Notes: a model not told the origin generated them from the sequence alone. DNA of 64,000 bases from Congregicoccus sp964517665 (GCA_964517665.1 CAZFCY010000002.1:1-64000), one strand, 5' to 3'; positions 44,735-53,090 are shown, counted from the stretch's first letter. A program made the numbers and translations.

Positions 44735-45904
44735 ATGAAGCGGACCGCGACCAGAAAGAAGGCGGCTCCCCGCCCGCCGTTTCGCATCCAGCTCGTGATC
44801 GACCCGCATCTGGGTTATTGGCGCGAGCTGATTCTGGGCGCGCGCCAGTATGGTTTCGAAACCGGTCGCATCGAATTCGCGGACCGCTGGCTCGCGCACG
44901 AACCCCCGGATCTGCGGGCCCTGATCCGGCGCGACGAGATACAGGGCCTCATCGCCGCGATCCACCGCGCGACGAACGAGTCGAAGTTCTGCGCGCTGCC
45001 GGTTCCGGTGGTCAATGTCTCGAACAATCTTCTGTTGCCGCGCCTCCCGGTCGTCACGCAGGACGACCCGGCGGTTGGCCGGCTGGCGGCTCTGCACCTG
45101 CGCGACCTCGGCTGCCATCGCTTCGTCTTTTGGGGGCAGGCCCAGGGGCGTTATTCGCGGGAACGGCTGGCCGGGTTTCAGGAAGCCCTGGCGGACGCGG
45201 GCGTTTCCATCGACATCCAGGAATCCCGGCTTCCGCACGGACGGAAGGAATACGAGCGCATCCTGCGCTGGCTCGAACTTCAAAAACCTCCGCTGGGGAT
45301 TTTCGCCGTGCACGACAACATCGCGCTGCTCGTCCTGCGCGCCGCGCGACAACTGAGCTGGCGCGTCCCGGGGGATCTCGCGGTGCTCGGCGTGGACGAC
45401 GACGAGTTCCTCGTCGCGTTCGAACGCACGCCCTTGAGCAGCATCCGGCTGCCGGCGCGCAAGACCGGCTACGAGGCGGCGGCCGAAATCGACCGGCTCA
45501 TCTGCGGAGGTCCGTCATCCCGGCCGGCGGTCCGCATCCCGCCCGTCGGCCTCGTTGTGCGGCAGTCCACGGACACCTCGTTCGTCACCGACGAGGCCGT
45601 GGCGCGCGCGGTGCATTTCATCCGGGAAAACGCCCTCGCCAGTCCCTACGTGACCGACGTGGCACGGGCCGCCGGCGTGTCCAGATCTTCGTTGCACGCC
45701 CGTTTTCGGGCCGCGCTCGGTTGCTCGGTGCTCGAGGAAATCCAGAGGGTGCGACTCGAGCGCGCGAAGTCGCTGCTCCGTTCGACCTCCCTCAAGCTCG
45801 ACGCGATCGCCGAGAAGTGCGGCTTCTCGAGCTACCAGCGGTTCATCGTCCTTTTCCGCCAGAAAACCGGCGTGAGCCCGGGGCGCTTCCGGCAGAATCT
45901 CTAA
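44735..45904 (+). CDS. XylR-type AraC-family transcriptional regulator
   Basis: Sugar-responsive activator or repressor of 389 residues. The N-terminal 270 residues form a LacI-like periplasmic-binding sensor (RIQLVIDPHLGYWRELILGA, LRDLGCHRFVFWGQAQG, VLGVDDDEFLVAFERTPLSS). The C-terminal 100 residues are an AraC helix-turn-helix pair with YVTDVARAAGVSRSSLHARF and LDAIAEKCGFSSYQRFIVLF. This is the architecture of xylose regulator XylR and relatives that are numerous in Verrucomicrobia. The ATG at 44735 follows a TTG six bases upstream. Divergent from the fucosidase gene, which it may control. Effector unknown. Confidence 0.93.
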   Translation: MKRTATRKKAAPRPPFRIQLVIDPHLGYWRELILGARQYGFETGRIEFADRWLAHEPPDLRALIRRDEIQGLIAAIHRATNESKFCALPVPVVNVSNNLLLPRLPVVTQDDPAVGRLAALHLRDLGCHRFVFWGQAQGRYSRERLAGFQEALADAGVSIDIQESRLPHGRKEYERILRWLELQKPPLGIFAVHDNIALLVLRAARQLSWRVPGDLAVLGVDDDEFLVAFERTPLSSIRLPARKTGYEAAAEIDRLICGGPSSRPAVRIPPVGLVVRQSTDTSFVTDEAVARAVHFIRENALASPYVTDVARAAGVSRSSLHARFRAALGCSVLEEIQRVRLERAKSLLRSTSLKLDAIAEKCGFSSYQRFIVLFRQKTGVSPGRFRQNL

Positions 45905-45962
45905 CCCGGACTTTTCACGCTCGAGGCGGGTCGCGTCATCGAAAACCGCGCCGGGCTCGACG

Positions 45963-46796
45963 TCACTTCGCCGCCGTGATGTCGCGAACCTGCTCGCGGA
46001 TGTCGGCGAGGTCGAAGATGCGCTCCCAGCCCTCCTTGAACACGATCGGCTTGGCGCGGCGGCTGATCTTGTAGGCGGCGTCGGAAAACGTGCCGTTGAC
46101 CTCGCCGAAGAGGACCGCGATCTGGATGCGCAGGTGGCCGAGGAGGAAATCGCGCGCGGCCTCCGCCGGGACGCCGGCCGCGATCGTGCGGTCGAATCCC
46201 TCCTTCACGATCTCCATGCACGTCTGCGCCAGCGTCTCGACGAGCGCGGGCTCGAGGATCGCCATCTGCTCGAGCGAGATGCGGTGCACGCGGCTCACCG
46301 GCGCATAAATCGCGCGGGTGATTTCCACGCCGAGCGCGTAATCCGCCTCGTCGCCCTGCACGAGCGCGACCACCGCCGCCTGGCTCGCCGAGATGCCGCC
46401 GTAGAAATCCCGGAACGCCAGCTCCGTCGGCTCCCAGTTGAAAATCGAAGGATGACAAGGGTGCGCGATCATGACCGCGATGTCGTCACGCATCGACACC
46501 TTGCCGTCGAGCGGCGCGGCCGGATCGAGCGTGAGCAGGAGCGCGCCCGGCTTCATCAGCGGGACGATCTCGCGCGACACCTGCTCCATCGCGACATCCG
46601 GCACCGCGAGAATGACGACATCCGCATGCGGCACGACGGAGGCCTGGTCGGCCGGCGTCAGGTTGCGCTTGCGGAGGTTTTCCACCCCGCGCGGATGCAC
46701 CTCGAGATACGACACGCGATGGTTGGTCTCGATCAGATTATCGGTGATGCGGCAGCCCATTTTCCCTCCGGCGCCGACCAGGGTGATTGTTTGCAT
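45963..46796 (-). CDS. apnO: Phosphogluconate dehydrogenase-like protein, probable D-apionate oxidoisomerase
   Basis: NAD-dependent Rossmann enzyme of 277 residues. The N-terminus ITLVGAGGKMGCRITDNL is followed by DVVILAVPDVAMEQVSREIVP, TLDPAAPLDGK, MIAHPCHPSIFN, HRISLEQMAILEPALVETLA and AARDFLLGHLRIQ. This combination is that of the C-terminal-phosphogluconate-dehydrogenase-domain proteins which include D-apionate oxidoisomerase (D-apionate to 3-oxo-isoapionate). It is divergent from the XRE-cupin regulator and OiaC-like genes, and the window also encodes apiose dehydrogenase- and apionate lactonase-like proteins. The reaction is inferred from family and context. The ATG at 46796 is used; the longer frame upstream overlaps the control region. 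Confidence 0.7.
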   Translation of the reverse strand: MQTITLVGAGGKMGCRITDNLIETNHRVSYLEVHPRGVENLRKRNLTPADQASVVPHADVVILAVPDVAMEQVSREIVPLMKPGALLLTLDPAAPLDGKVSMRDDIAVMIAHPCHPSIFNWEPTELAFRDFYGGISASQAAVVALVQGDEADYALGVEITRAIYAPVSRVHRISLEQMAILEPALVETLAQTCMEIVKEGFDRTIAAGVPAEAARDFLLGHLRIQIAVLFGEVNGTFSDAAYKISRRAKPIVFKEGWERIFDLADIREQVRDITAAK

Positions 46797-46903
46797 AAAG
46801 TTGCGAGGAAGCTCAGACGTATCGGTGGCCGCCCCGCATCCCGCCGCGCGGCCCCGCAAATCACCCAACTACACAGCAATCGGTATTGCAAGCAATACAA
46901 TTT

Positions 46904-46920
46904 GCTGCATGATAAACAAC
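46904..46920. promoter_or_regulatory. Recurrent palindromic operator, site 7
   Basis: Sequence GCTGCATGATAAACAAC, the weakest copy by arm matches (five mismatches), but the 37 bp from 46884 match the leader of the apiose operon at 29 positions. A compact palindrome ATTGCAAGCAAT lies just upstream at 46885-46896. It sits at the start of the XRE-cupin gene and 108 bp from the divergent apionate oxidoisomerase-like gene. Confidence 0.55.
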
Positions 46921-47577
46921 ACACCCGTGGCCAAGAGAAAGACATCCGCCGCAACCGGCTCCAACCTCAGTCCGGTCGACCTCACCGTCGCCCGCCGTGT
47001 CGCCGCCCTCCGCGCCGAATTCGGGCTGACCCTCAGGGAGCTGGGAGAAAAAACCAACCTCTCCGACGCCTACCTCTCGCGCGTCGAAAACGGCCAGACC
47101 GCCCTCACCCTCGCGAGCCTGGCGCGCGTGGCCGAAGTTTTCGCCACGCCGCTGCAGACGTTTTTCGACGACTCGCAGACACCGGCCGCGCTGGTGATCT
47201 GCCGCGCCGGCAAGGGGCGCATGGCGCGCTTCCGGGGCAAGACCGGCACGCTCGTTTCGCTCCTCGCCGATCAAAAGCACAGCAAGTTGATGGAGCCGCT
47301 CCTCGTCGATGTCGCCTCCGCGCCGAAGGACGTTCCGCTGCAGGGCCACGCGGGGGAGGAGTTGAACTACGTGCTGGAAGGGCGATGCCACTTCCTGTTC
47401 GGCAACGAGGTCCACGAGCTGGCCCAAGGCGACCTCGTCTACTTCGACGCGACCGTCGCGCACGCGGTGCACGCCATCAATCGCGAGCCGTGCAAGCTCT
47501 TCGTGGTCGTGTCCAGCCGCGATTTCCACATCCACAGCAACATCTCCAAGATCGTCGAGGGACGTCTCCAGGCCTAG
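46909..47577 (+). CDS. XRE-family regulator with C-terminal cupin domain
   Basis: Transcriptional regulator of 222 residues. A helix-turn-helix (ARRVAALRAEFGLTLRELGE, TNLSDAYLSRVENGQTALTL) occupies about residues 25-85. A cupin sensor follows with HAGEELNYVLEGRCHFLFGN and LVYFDATVAHAVHAIN in the C-terminal half. The start is uncertain: ATG 46909 lies within the operator copy, while GTG 46927 would leave the operator upstream; neither has a clear ribosome-binding site. It lies between the divergent ApnO-like gene and the OiaC-like gene 4 bp downstream. Likely local regulator of D-apionate breakdown, autoregulated through the palindromes at its start. Confidence 0.9.
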   Translation: MINNTPVAKRKTSAATGSNLSPVDLTVARRVAALRAEFGLTLRELGEKTNLSDAYLSRVENGQTALTLASLARVAEVFATPLQTFFDDSQTPAALVICRAGKGRMARFRGKTGTLVSLLADQKHSKLMEPLLVDVASAPKDVPLQGHAGEELNYVLEGRCHFLFGNEVHELAQGDLVYFDATVAHAVHAINREPCKLFVVVSSRDFHIHSNISKIVEGRLQA

Positions 47578-47581
47578 CGCG

Positions 47582-48415
47582 ATGCGGACCACGCTGGGAT
47601 CCTTCGCGCTGGGATGGAACGCGCGGCGCCCGACCGATTCGCGGCCCCCGCTTTCTCCCGTCGAGTTCCTGCGTTTCGCTCGCTCGCTCGGTTTTCGCGG
47701 GGCGCAGTTTTCCGACAACCTTCCGCTGCACATCCTCGCCGCGGAAGAGCGGCAGTCGCTCGTCTCGACCGCTCGCGAACTCGGCATGAGCCTCGAAGCG
47801 GGGATGCGGGGACTGACGCCCGCGAACCTCGACCTCCATCTCGCCATCGCCGTCGAGATCGGGTCGCCCTTTCTGCGCGTCGTCATCGATCAGGACGGCT
47901 ACGAGCCCGGGCCCGGCGCCGTCATCGCCCTCCTGCGCGAACTCGCGCCCCGCCTGGAATCGAGCGGAGTCGTGCTCGCGATCGAGAATCACGACCGGTT
48001 TCGCTCGGCCGAACTCGCGCGCATGGTGGAAGACGCCGGCACGCCGGCCGTGGGCATCTGCCTCGACACGGCCAATTCGTTCGGCGCCGGAGAGGATCCG
48101 GGCACCGTCCTCGACCACCTCGCGCATCTCACGGTGAACCTTCACTTGAAGGACATCCGCGCGCAAAGGCTCCCGCATCACCAGGGCTTCAGCATCACCG
48201 GCACGCCCTTCGGCCAGGGGCAGCTCGACATGGCGGGCATCATCGAACGCGTATCGAGCCACGGGCGCTGCGTCAGCGCGACGCTCGAACACTGGATCGA
48301 GCCCGAAGCCGAAGCGCGGGAAACATTCGAAAAGGCCAGGCTCTGGTGCGAGCAGAGCGCGCAGGCCATGCGCGGTTTTTTCCCGGACGAGTTCGATCCT
48401 TCCGGCCGCGAGTGA
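47582..48415 (+). CDS. oiaC: TIM-barrel sugar isomerase-like protein, possible 3-oxo-isoapionate decarboxylase
   Basis: Xylose-isomerase-like TIM-barrel protein of 277 residues. Motifs are GFRGAQFSDNLPLHIL, FLRVVIDQDGYEPGPG, VLAIENHDRFRSAELARMVE (metal Glu), VGICLDTANSFGAGED (Asp), VNLHLKDIRAQRLPHHQGF (His/Asp) and SATLEHWIEPE (Glu). This family contains the 3-oxo-isoapionate decarboxylase that yields L-erythrulose. Its place 4 bp behind the XRE-cupin gene and next to an ApnO-like gene makes that activity a good guess. Alternatively it is an unrelated isomerase or epimerase. The sequence alone establishes only the fold. Confidence 0.6.
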   Translation: MRTTLGSFALGWNARRPTDSRPPLSPVEFLRFARSLGFRGAQFSDNLPLHILAAEERQSLVSTARELGMSLEAGMRGLTPANLDLHLAIAVEIGSPFLRVVIDQDGYEPGPGAVIALLRELAPRLESSGVVLAIENHDRFRSAELARMVEDAGTPAVGICLDTANSFGAGEDPGTVLDHLAHLTVNLHLKDIRAQRLPHHQGFSITGTPFGQGQLDMAGIIERVSSHGRCVSATLEHWIEPEAEARETFEKARLWCEQSAQAMRGFFPDEFDPSGRE

Positions 48416-48602
48416 ATCCGCGCACAGGGCGGCGTGTGAAGCGCGCCCTGCAAAATGCCTCCACGAGGTGTGACGCGCGGCCACAATTCCGCGTCTTTTG
48501 TTTGCAGGCGCAGCCGTGAGACAAAATATTCCGGCCACGCTTGTAGTCGGTTGCACCCGTCGATCGCACCGGGGTGTCCGGCCTGCTTTATTATTCGAAT
48601 CC

Positions 48603-50457
48603 ATGGTCTCCCCAACCTCTGACCCCCAGCCATCGGCGCAGGAAACGCCGAGGCAGGAAACGATCAACGACGCTGTCATCCGGCTCGCCGGAAACTCCCA
48701 GGACGGCATCCAGACCATCGGAGGATTCCTCGCCCGGCTCGCAGGCCGAAGCCTGCAGGAGGTCATGACCTACATGACCATTCCATCCACGATCTCGGGC
48801 GGCCCCTCGATCTTCCAGGTGCGCATCGGCTCGGGCGAAGTGCTTTCCGCCGGCGACCAGGCGGACTTCCTCGTCGCATTCTACCAGCACAGCTACGAAA
48901 GCCACATCGGCTCGTTGCGCGAAGGCGGGGTGCTCATCTACGACACCGACCACGTGAAGCCGGACACCGAGGACAAACGGTTCGTTCACTTCGGCGTTCC
49001 GATCACGGGCCTGACGATCGAGGCGATGGGCGGCGCGGCCAAGGACAAGGGCAAGAACATGTTCACGCTCGGGCTGCTCGCGCGGATGTTCAGCCTCAAG
49101 CTCGACAAACTTCGCGCGCTCATCACCGAGCGTTTCGGCGGCAAAGAGGAAGGCGTGCTGCGAAGCGCGCTGATCGCCTTCGACTCCGGCTTCGGCTATC
49201 CGGCGGACGCCGTTCTCAAGCGCTATTATCGTTTCGCCGAATCCGAGCACCCGGACGCGAAGCCGCAGATCACGATGGATGGCAACCAGGCGATCGCCTA
49301 CGGGTTGCTCGCGGCCGGCGTCCGTTACGGCGCGGCCTATCCGATCACGCCCTGGTCGACGATCATGGAAATCCTGCGCGCCGAGCTTCCCAAATACGGC
49401 GGCATCTTCGTGCAGGCCGAGGATGAACTCGCGGCCTCCTCCCTCGCGATCGGAGCCGCCTATGCCGGACATCTCGCCGTGACCGGCAGCTCCGGCCCCG
49501 GACTCTCGCTCAAGCAGGAAATGCTCGGCTGGGCCGTGATGGCCGAGATGCCGCTCATCGTGATCGACATCCAGCGCGGCGGCCCGTCCACCGGATTGCC
49601 GACGAGCGTCGAGCAGAGCGATCTCATGCAGGCGATCTACGGAAGCCACGGGGACGCCCCGCGCGTGGTCCTCGCGCCGAAGAACGTCGAGGATTGTTTC
49701 TACACCGCGATGGAAGCGGCGCGCATCGCGCGTGAATATTCCGTGCCGGTCCTCCTGCTTTCGGACCAATCCCTCGCCACGCGCATCGAGGCCTTCGACG
49801 AGCCGGACCTCGACAAGCTCTTCGTGCCGCCGACCCTCGACCTCACGCCCCGCTCGGCCGAGTTCAAGCCCTACGCGCTCAACCGCATCACCCAGCACGC
49901 GCCGCCGGGCACGCGCTTCGAGGGCGCNNNNNNNNNNGGGCGCCTACCCCACCGTCTCCGGCCTCGAGCACGACGAAGCGGGTCATCCCACCGCGAATCC
50001 CGCCATGCACATGCAGATGACCGCGAAGCGGCGCGACAAACTCAAGCAACTCGCCGCCACACTTCCGCGCCCGGAAATCTTCGGCGAGCAGGAGGGCGAC
50101 GTGCTGCTCGTCGGCTGGGGCTCCACGTGGGGACCGATTCGCGAAGCCGTGCGGCGCGGATGCGGCGAAGGGATGAAGATCGGCCAGATCCACATCAGGC
50201 ACGTCCATCCCTTTCCGCCGGAACTCGAGCGGATCTTCAGCCGGTTCCGCCAGGTCTTCGTCGTCGAGATGAACGACGAGGGCATCTACGGCTTCGGCCA
50301 GCTCGCGACGCTCCTGCGCGCGCGCTACGCGCTCTCGAATTTGAGGAGCATCACCAAGACCGACGGACTCCCTTTCAAAGTGCGGGAGATCCTCGAGGGC
50401 GTCCGCCGGCTCAACGGCGACGCCGTATCCACATTTTCACTCTACCCGAATCTTTGA
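48603..50457 (+). CDS. korA: 2-oxoacid:acceptor oxidoreductase alpha (gamma-alpha fusion) subunit, interrupted by assembly gap
   Basis: Oxidises 2-oxoacids such as 2-oxoglutarate to the acyl-CoA with ferredoxin. The N-terminal gamma-type domain (LAGNSQDGIQTIGGFLARLA) is fused to the alpha pyrimidine-binding domain (MDGNQAIAYGLLAAGVRYGA, AYPITPWSTIMEIL, TGSSGPGLSLKQEM). A C-terminal domain follows (EGDVLLVGWGSTWGPIREAV). Ten N bases at 49928-49937 break the frame. The 6-bp end GGGCGC is repeated on both sides; removing the Ns and one copy restores a continuous frame reading RFEGAYPTVSG and a protein of 612 residues. The gene is therefore most likely intact. The korB gene follows by 10 bp. Confidence 0.93.
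49928..49937. other. Assembly gap (10 N) inside korA
   Basis: The left contig end (49922-49927) and right contig start (49938-49943) are both GGGCGC. Collapsing the overlap and deleting the Ns removes 16 bases and joins the two korA frames exactly. The true genome probably has no missing sequence here. Confidence 0.9.
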
Positions 50458-50467
50458 GAACTTTCCC

Positions 50468-51403
50468 ATGACCACAGGCCTCGCCGAATCACCCGCGCCA
50501 CGACCACCGCTCACGAAGAAGGATCTTCGCGCGGACCACCCCACCTGGTGTCCCGGTTGTGGAGACTTCGCGGTCCTCGCCTCGTTTCACCGCGTCCTCG
50601 AAAAGATGCAGCTCCCGCACGAGCGCATCGTGACGCTCGCCGGCATCGGCTGCTCCTCCCGCTTCCCCTACTTCGTCAACTCGCACGGCGGGCATTTCAT
50701 CCACGGCCGCTCCCTGCCCTTCGCCACCGGCGTCAGCCTCAGCCGCGACGACCTGCACGTCTTCGTCTTCGGCGGCGACGGCGATGGATTCTCGATCGGC
50801 GGCAACCACCTGCAGCACGCCGGCCGCAAGAACATCAACATGACCTACGTGATCATGGACAATTTCGTCTATGGCCTCACGAAGAAGCAGACCTCGCCCA
50901 CTTCGCCGATCGGCTTCAAGTCGAAGACGGACACAGGCGGCGCGGTCGATCGCCCGATCAATCCCATGATGACGCTGCTCGCCAGCGGCGCCTCGTTCGT
51001 CGCGCGCAGCCATGCGACCCAGGTCAACCACATGGTCGGGATGTTCGAGCGAGCGATGAAGCACAAGGGTTTCTCGGTCATCGAAATCCTCTCCGAGTGC
51101 GTGGAGTTCTTTCCCGGCGCGTTCGATTCCGCCGTGCCGCGCAAGGGCGGAGCCTTCGTGCCCATCGAAGAGAGGAAGAACGATGGAACTCCCGAGGACG
51201 CCGCGCGCCACGATCCGTCGAACATCGAATCGGCCTTCCAGCTCGCGAACCGCGAATGGCCCGGCGTCTTCGGCGTGTTCTATCAATCCGATCGGCCGAC
51301 CAAAAACGAACTCGAAGCGGGAATCATCGCCCGCGCCAGGGAACGCGCGAAAGGCGCCAGCGACCTCGACATCCTGAAGTCGAGCTTCGCGCGCCTGCGC
51401 TGA
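50468..51403 (+). CDS. korB: 2-oxoacid:ferredoxin oxidoreductase subunit beta
   Basis: TPP-binding beta subunit of 311 residues, partner of the preceding korA product. Near the N-terminus is HPTWCPGCGDFAVLASFHR, then IGCSSRFPYFVNSHGGHFIHG and the TPP-binding FVFGGDGDGFSIGGNHLQHA with NINMTYVIMDNFVYGLTKKQ. These are standard for the KorB/OorB group acting on 2-oxoglutarate or related acids. Complex partners beyond A and B are not seen, fitting the two-subunit type. It ends before a strong hairpin at 51429-51467. Confidence 0.95.
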   Translation: MTTGLAESPAPRPPLTKKDLRADHPTWCPGCGDFAVLASFHRVLEKMQLPHERIVTLAGIGCSSRFPYFVNSHGGHFIHGRSLPFATGVSLSRDDLHVFVFGGDGDGFSIGGNHLQHAGRKNINMTYVIMDNFVYGLTKKQTSPTSPIGFKSKTDTGGAVDRPINPMMTLLASGASFVARSHATQVNHMVGMFERAMKHKGFSVIEILSECVEFFPGAFDSAVPRKGGAFVPIEERKNDGTPEDAARHDPSNIESAFQLANREWPGVFGVFYQSDRPTKNELEAGIIARARERAKGASDLDILKSSFARLR

Positions 51404-51428
51404 CCGCCGGGGTGGAGTTGAAGTTCCA

Positions 51429-51467
51429 AGTTGAAGTTGGGCGCAGCCGGATCGCGCCGCTTCAACT
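51429..51467. terminator. Hairpin between convergent korB and helical-repeat protein genes
   Basis: AGTTGAAG-TT-GGGCGC (51429-51444) pairs with GCGCC-G-CTTCAACT (51454-51467) across a 9-base loop. Additional AAGTT/AACTT repeats flank it on both sides (51415-51428 and 51468-51491), so alternative pairings exist. Symmetric position between converging genes suggests a bidirectional terminator. A similar AAGTTTTAAG-type repeat separates thrS from the PIN-TRAM gene. Confidence 0.6.
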
Positions 51468-51512
51468 CAAACTTAAAACTTCAACTTCAACCTCGCCTCG
51501 CTCGCGAGGCAT

Positions 51513-53090
51513 TCAGCGCGCGAGCAATCGCGACACGCGCGGCTGCGGCAGGTCCGTGCGCGCCAGCCAGGCCTCGAGCGCGGGCCGGTTGGTTTGCAGC
51601 CAGGCGCGAGCCACGGCCTCGATCGCAAAATAGCGCAGCGAGGCGTCGCGAATCTGGCGCGCCCACGAGGCGCCCAGCGGCGGATCCTCGCGCGCGACTC
51701 GAAGCACGAAGGCTTGAATCGCCGCGTCCGCGTCCACTTTTCCCATGCGACCCTGCAGCCACCGCTCGGCGAGCTTGAGATCGTGGATGCCGAAGAAAAC
51801 GGCCTGCGTCGCCGCCGCGCGATCGTCCGGATGCGAAATGCCCTCCAGCCATTGCAGCGCGGCTGATTCGTCCATCCGGGCCATGCCGCTGGCCGCGACT
51901 CGAATCGCCGCGATCCGATCGGCGCCGGTCGCGCACTGCGTCGCGTAAGCCGCCGCGCGCAACGGCGCGACGCCGGCCGCCTCAGTCACCAGCCGGATCA
52001 GCAACAAACGACGATCGTAGCCCGAGGGCAGCGAATCGAGAAACGGCGGGACCGCCGCTGTGTTCATCGCGCCGAGCACATCCACCGCGGCGGCCGCGAG
52101 TTCATAGCGCTCGCGATCGTTCTCCGTCTCATTCGCGCGCAACATGACCGCGCGAATGAAGGCCGCGCTCGTCGCCGCGTCGCCGCGCTGATTGCGCGAC
52201 AAGCGATGCACGACGCCCGCCAGCGCCACCCGGCGCTCGTCCTGCGGCAGGACCACGACCGCGCGCACCGCGTCGTTCAACTGCTGCCGCGCCCAGATCG
52301 TCAGGACATCCGCGAGCAACTGGCTTCGCTCCGCGCCGGCCTCGAGTTCGAGCGCGCGAGCGGTGGCCATGCGCGGATCGCTGGACGCCCATTCGCGAAA
52401 CACTTCGCCCAGCAACTCGAGGCTGTCGTCGCGCGAAGCGAGCGATGTCACCAGGGAAAGCGCGCGCGCCGGCCTCGTCCGCGCGAGCTGCTCGACCACG
52501 TCGCGGTGAAACTCGCGGCCGATGGTCGCGTCGCGAAATCCGGCGCACGCCGCGATCGCGCCCGCCGCGTCCTTCGCCACCCAGTCCGTCGCAATCGTCG
52601 CGATCGCCCGCGCGCGCACGTCGTCGTCCGGAAGCTGCGCCACGCACGCGAGCGCCTCCGCCGGCGAGATCGAGGCGAGACGGCGAACAAGCACCAGGCC
52701 GCGCGAGGAACCGGGATACTCCATCGCCACGCGGAGAATCTGGCCGCGCAGGCGATCGATCTCCGACACCGGCTCGCGGGCGGCCGCGGCCGCCGGAGCC
52801 GGCGCGTCCTCATCCGCGTTTCGGATCATCGCGGCGCGACTCCCGAACCCCGGCTCCAGCGCGCGCAGCAACTCCGCCGCGTCGGCCCTCGCGCGATTCT
52901 CCTCGAACGTGACTCCACTGGATGGATACACGCGATCATTGAGCAATGCCGTTTGCGTCGCGTATGCGTGATCCGGGCGCGCGAGCAACTGCACGCCGAA
53001 AATCACCGCGACAACAACGCACGCCAGCACGAGCAAGGCGGGAAAAAGCGCCTTGCGAAGCATCTCCACCTGTTCCTCCTGAAGATTCAT
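51513..53090 (-). CDS. Membrane-anchored alpha-helical repeat protein, unknown function
   Basis: Protein of 525 residues. A short cytoplasmic N-terminus (MNLQEEQVEMLRKA) is followed by one membrane helix (LFPALLVLACVVVAVIFGVQLL) and a long soluble alpha-helical part made of irregular repeats of about 30-35 residues. Many contain an xxAxxWAxxDPxxA-like core, for example ATIATDWVAKDAAGAIAAC, FREWASSDPRMATARAL and WARQQLNDAVRAV. Related proteins are common in Verrucomicrobia but I know no function. The Met at 53090 places the helix close to the N-terminus; longer frames upstream have no family content. It lies convergent to korB and, with a gap, downstream of nothing on its strand. Confidence 0.7.
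   Translation of the reverse strand: MNLQEEQVEMLRKALFPALLVLACVVVAVIFGVQLLARPDHAYATQTALLNDRVYPSSGVTFEENRARADAAELLRALEPGFGSRAAMIRNADEDAPAPAAAAAREPVSEIDRLRGQILRVAMEYPGSSRGLVLVRRLASISPAEALACVAQLPDDDVRARAIATIATDWVAKDAAGAIAACAGFRDATIGREFHRDVVEQLARTRPARALSLVTSLASRDDSLELLGEVFREWASSDPRMATARALELEAGAERSQLLADVLTIWARQQLNDAVRAVVVLPQDERRVALAGVVHRLSRNQRGDAATSAAFIRAVMLRANETENDRERYELAAAAVDVLGAMNTAAVPPFLDSLPSGYDRRLLLIRLVTEAAGVAPLRAAAYATQCATGADRIAAIRVAASGMARMDESAALQWLEGISHPDDRAAATQAVFFGIHDLKLAERWLQGRMGKVDADAAIQAFVLRVAREDPPLGASWARQIRDASLRYFAIEAVARAWLQTNRPALEAWLARTDLPQPRVSRLLAR

Noticed and set aside
49732..50457. Separate gene or frameshifted pseudogene downstream of korA
   Set aside because: It is the continuation of korA across ten Ns; collapsing the duplicated GGGCGC restores one frame.
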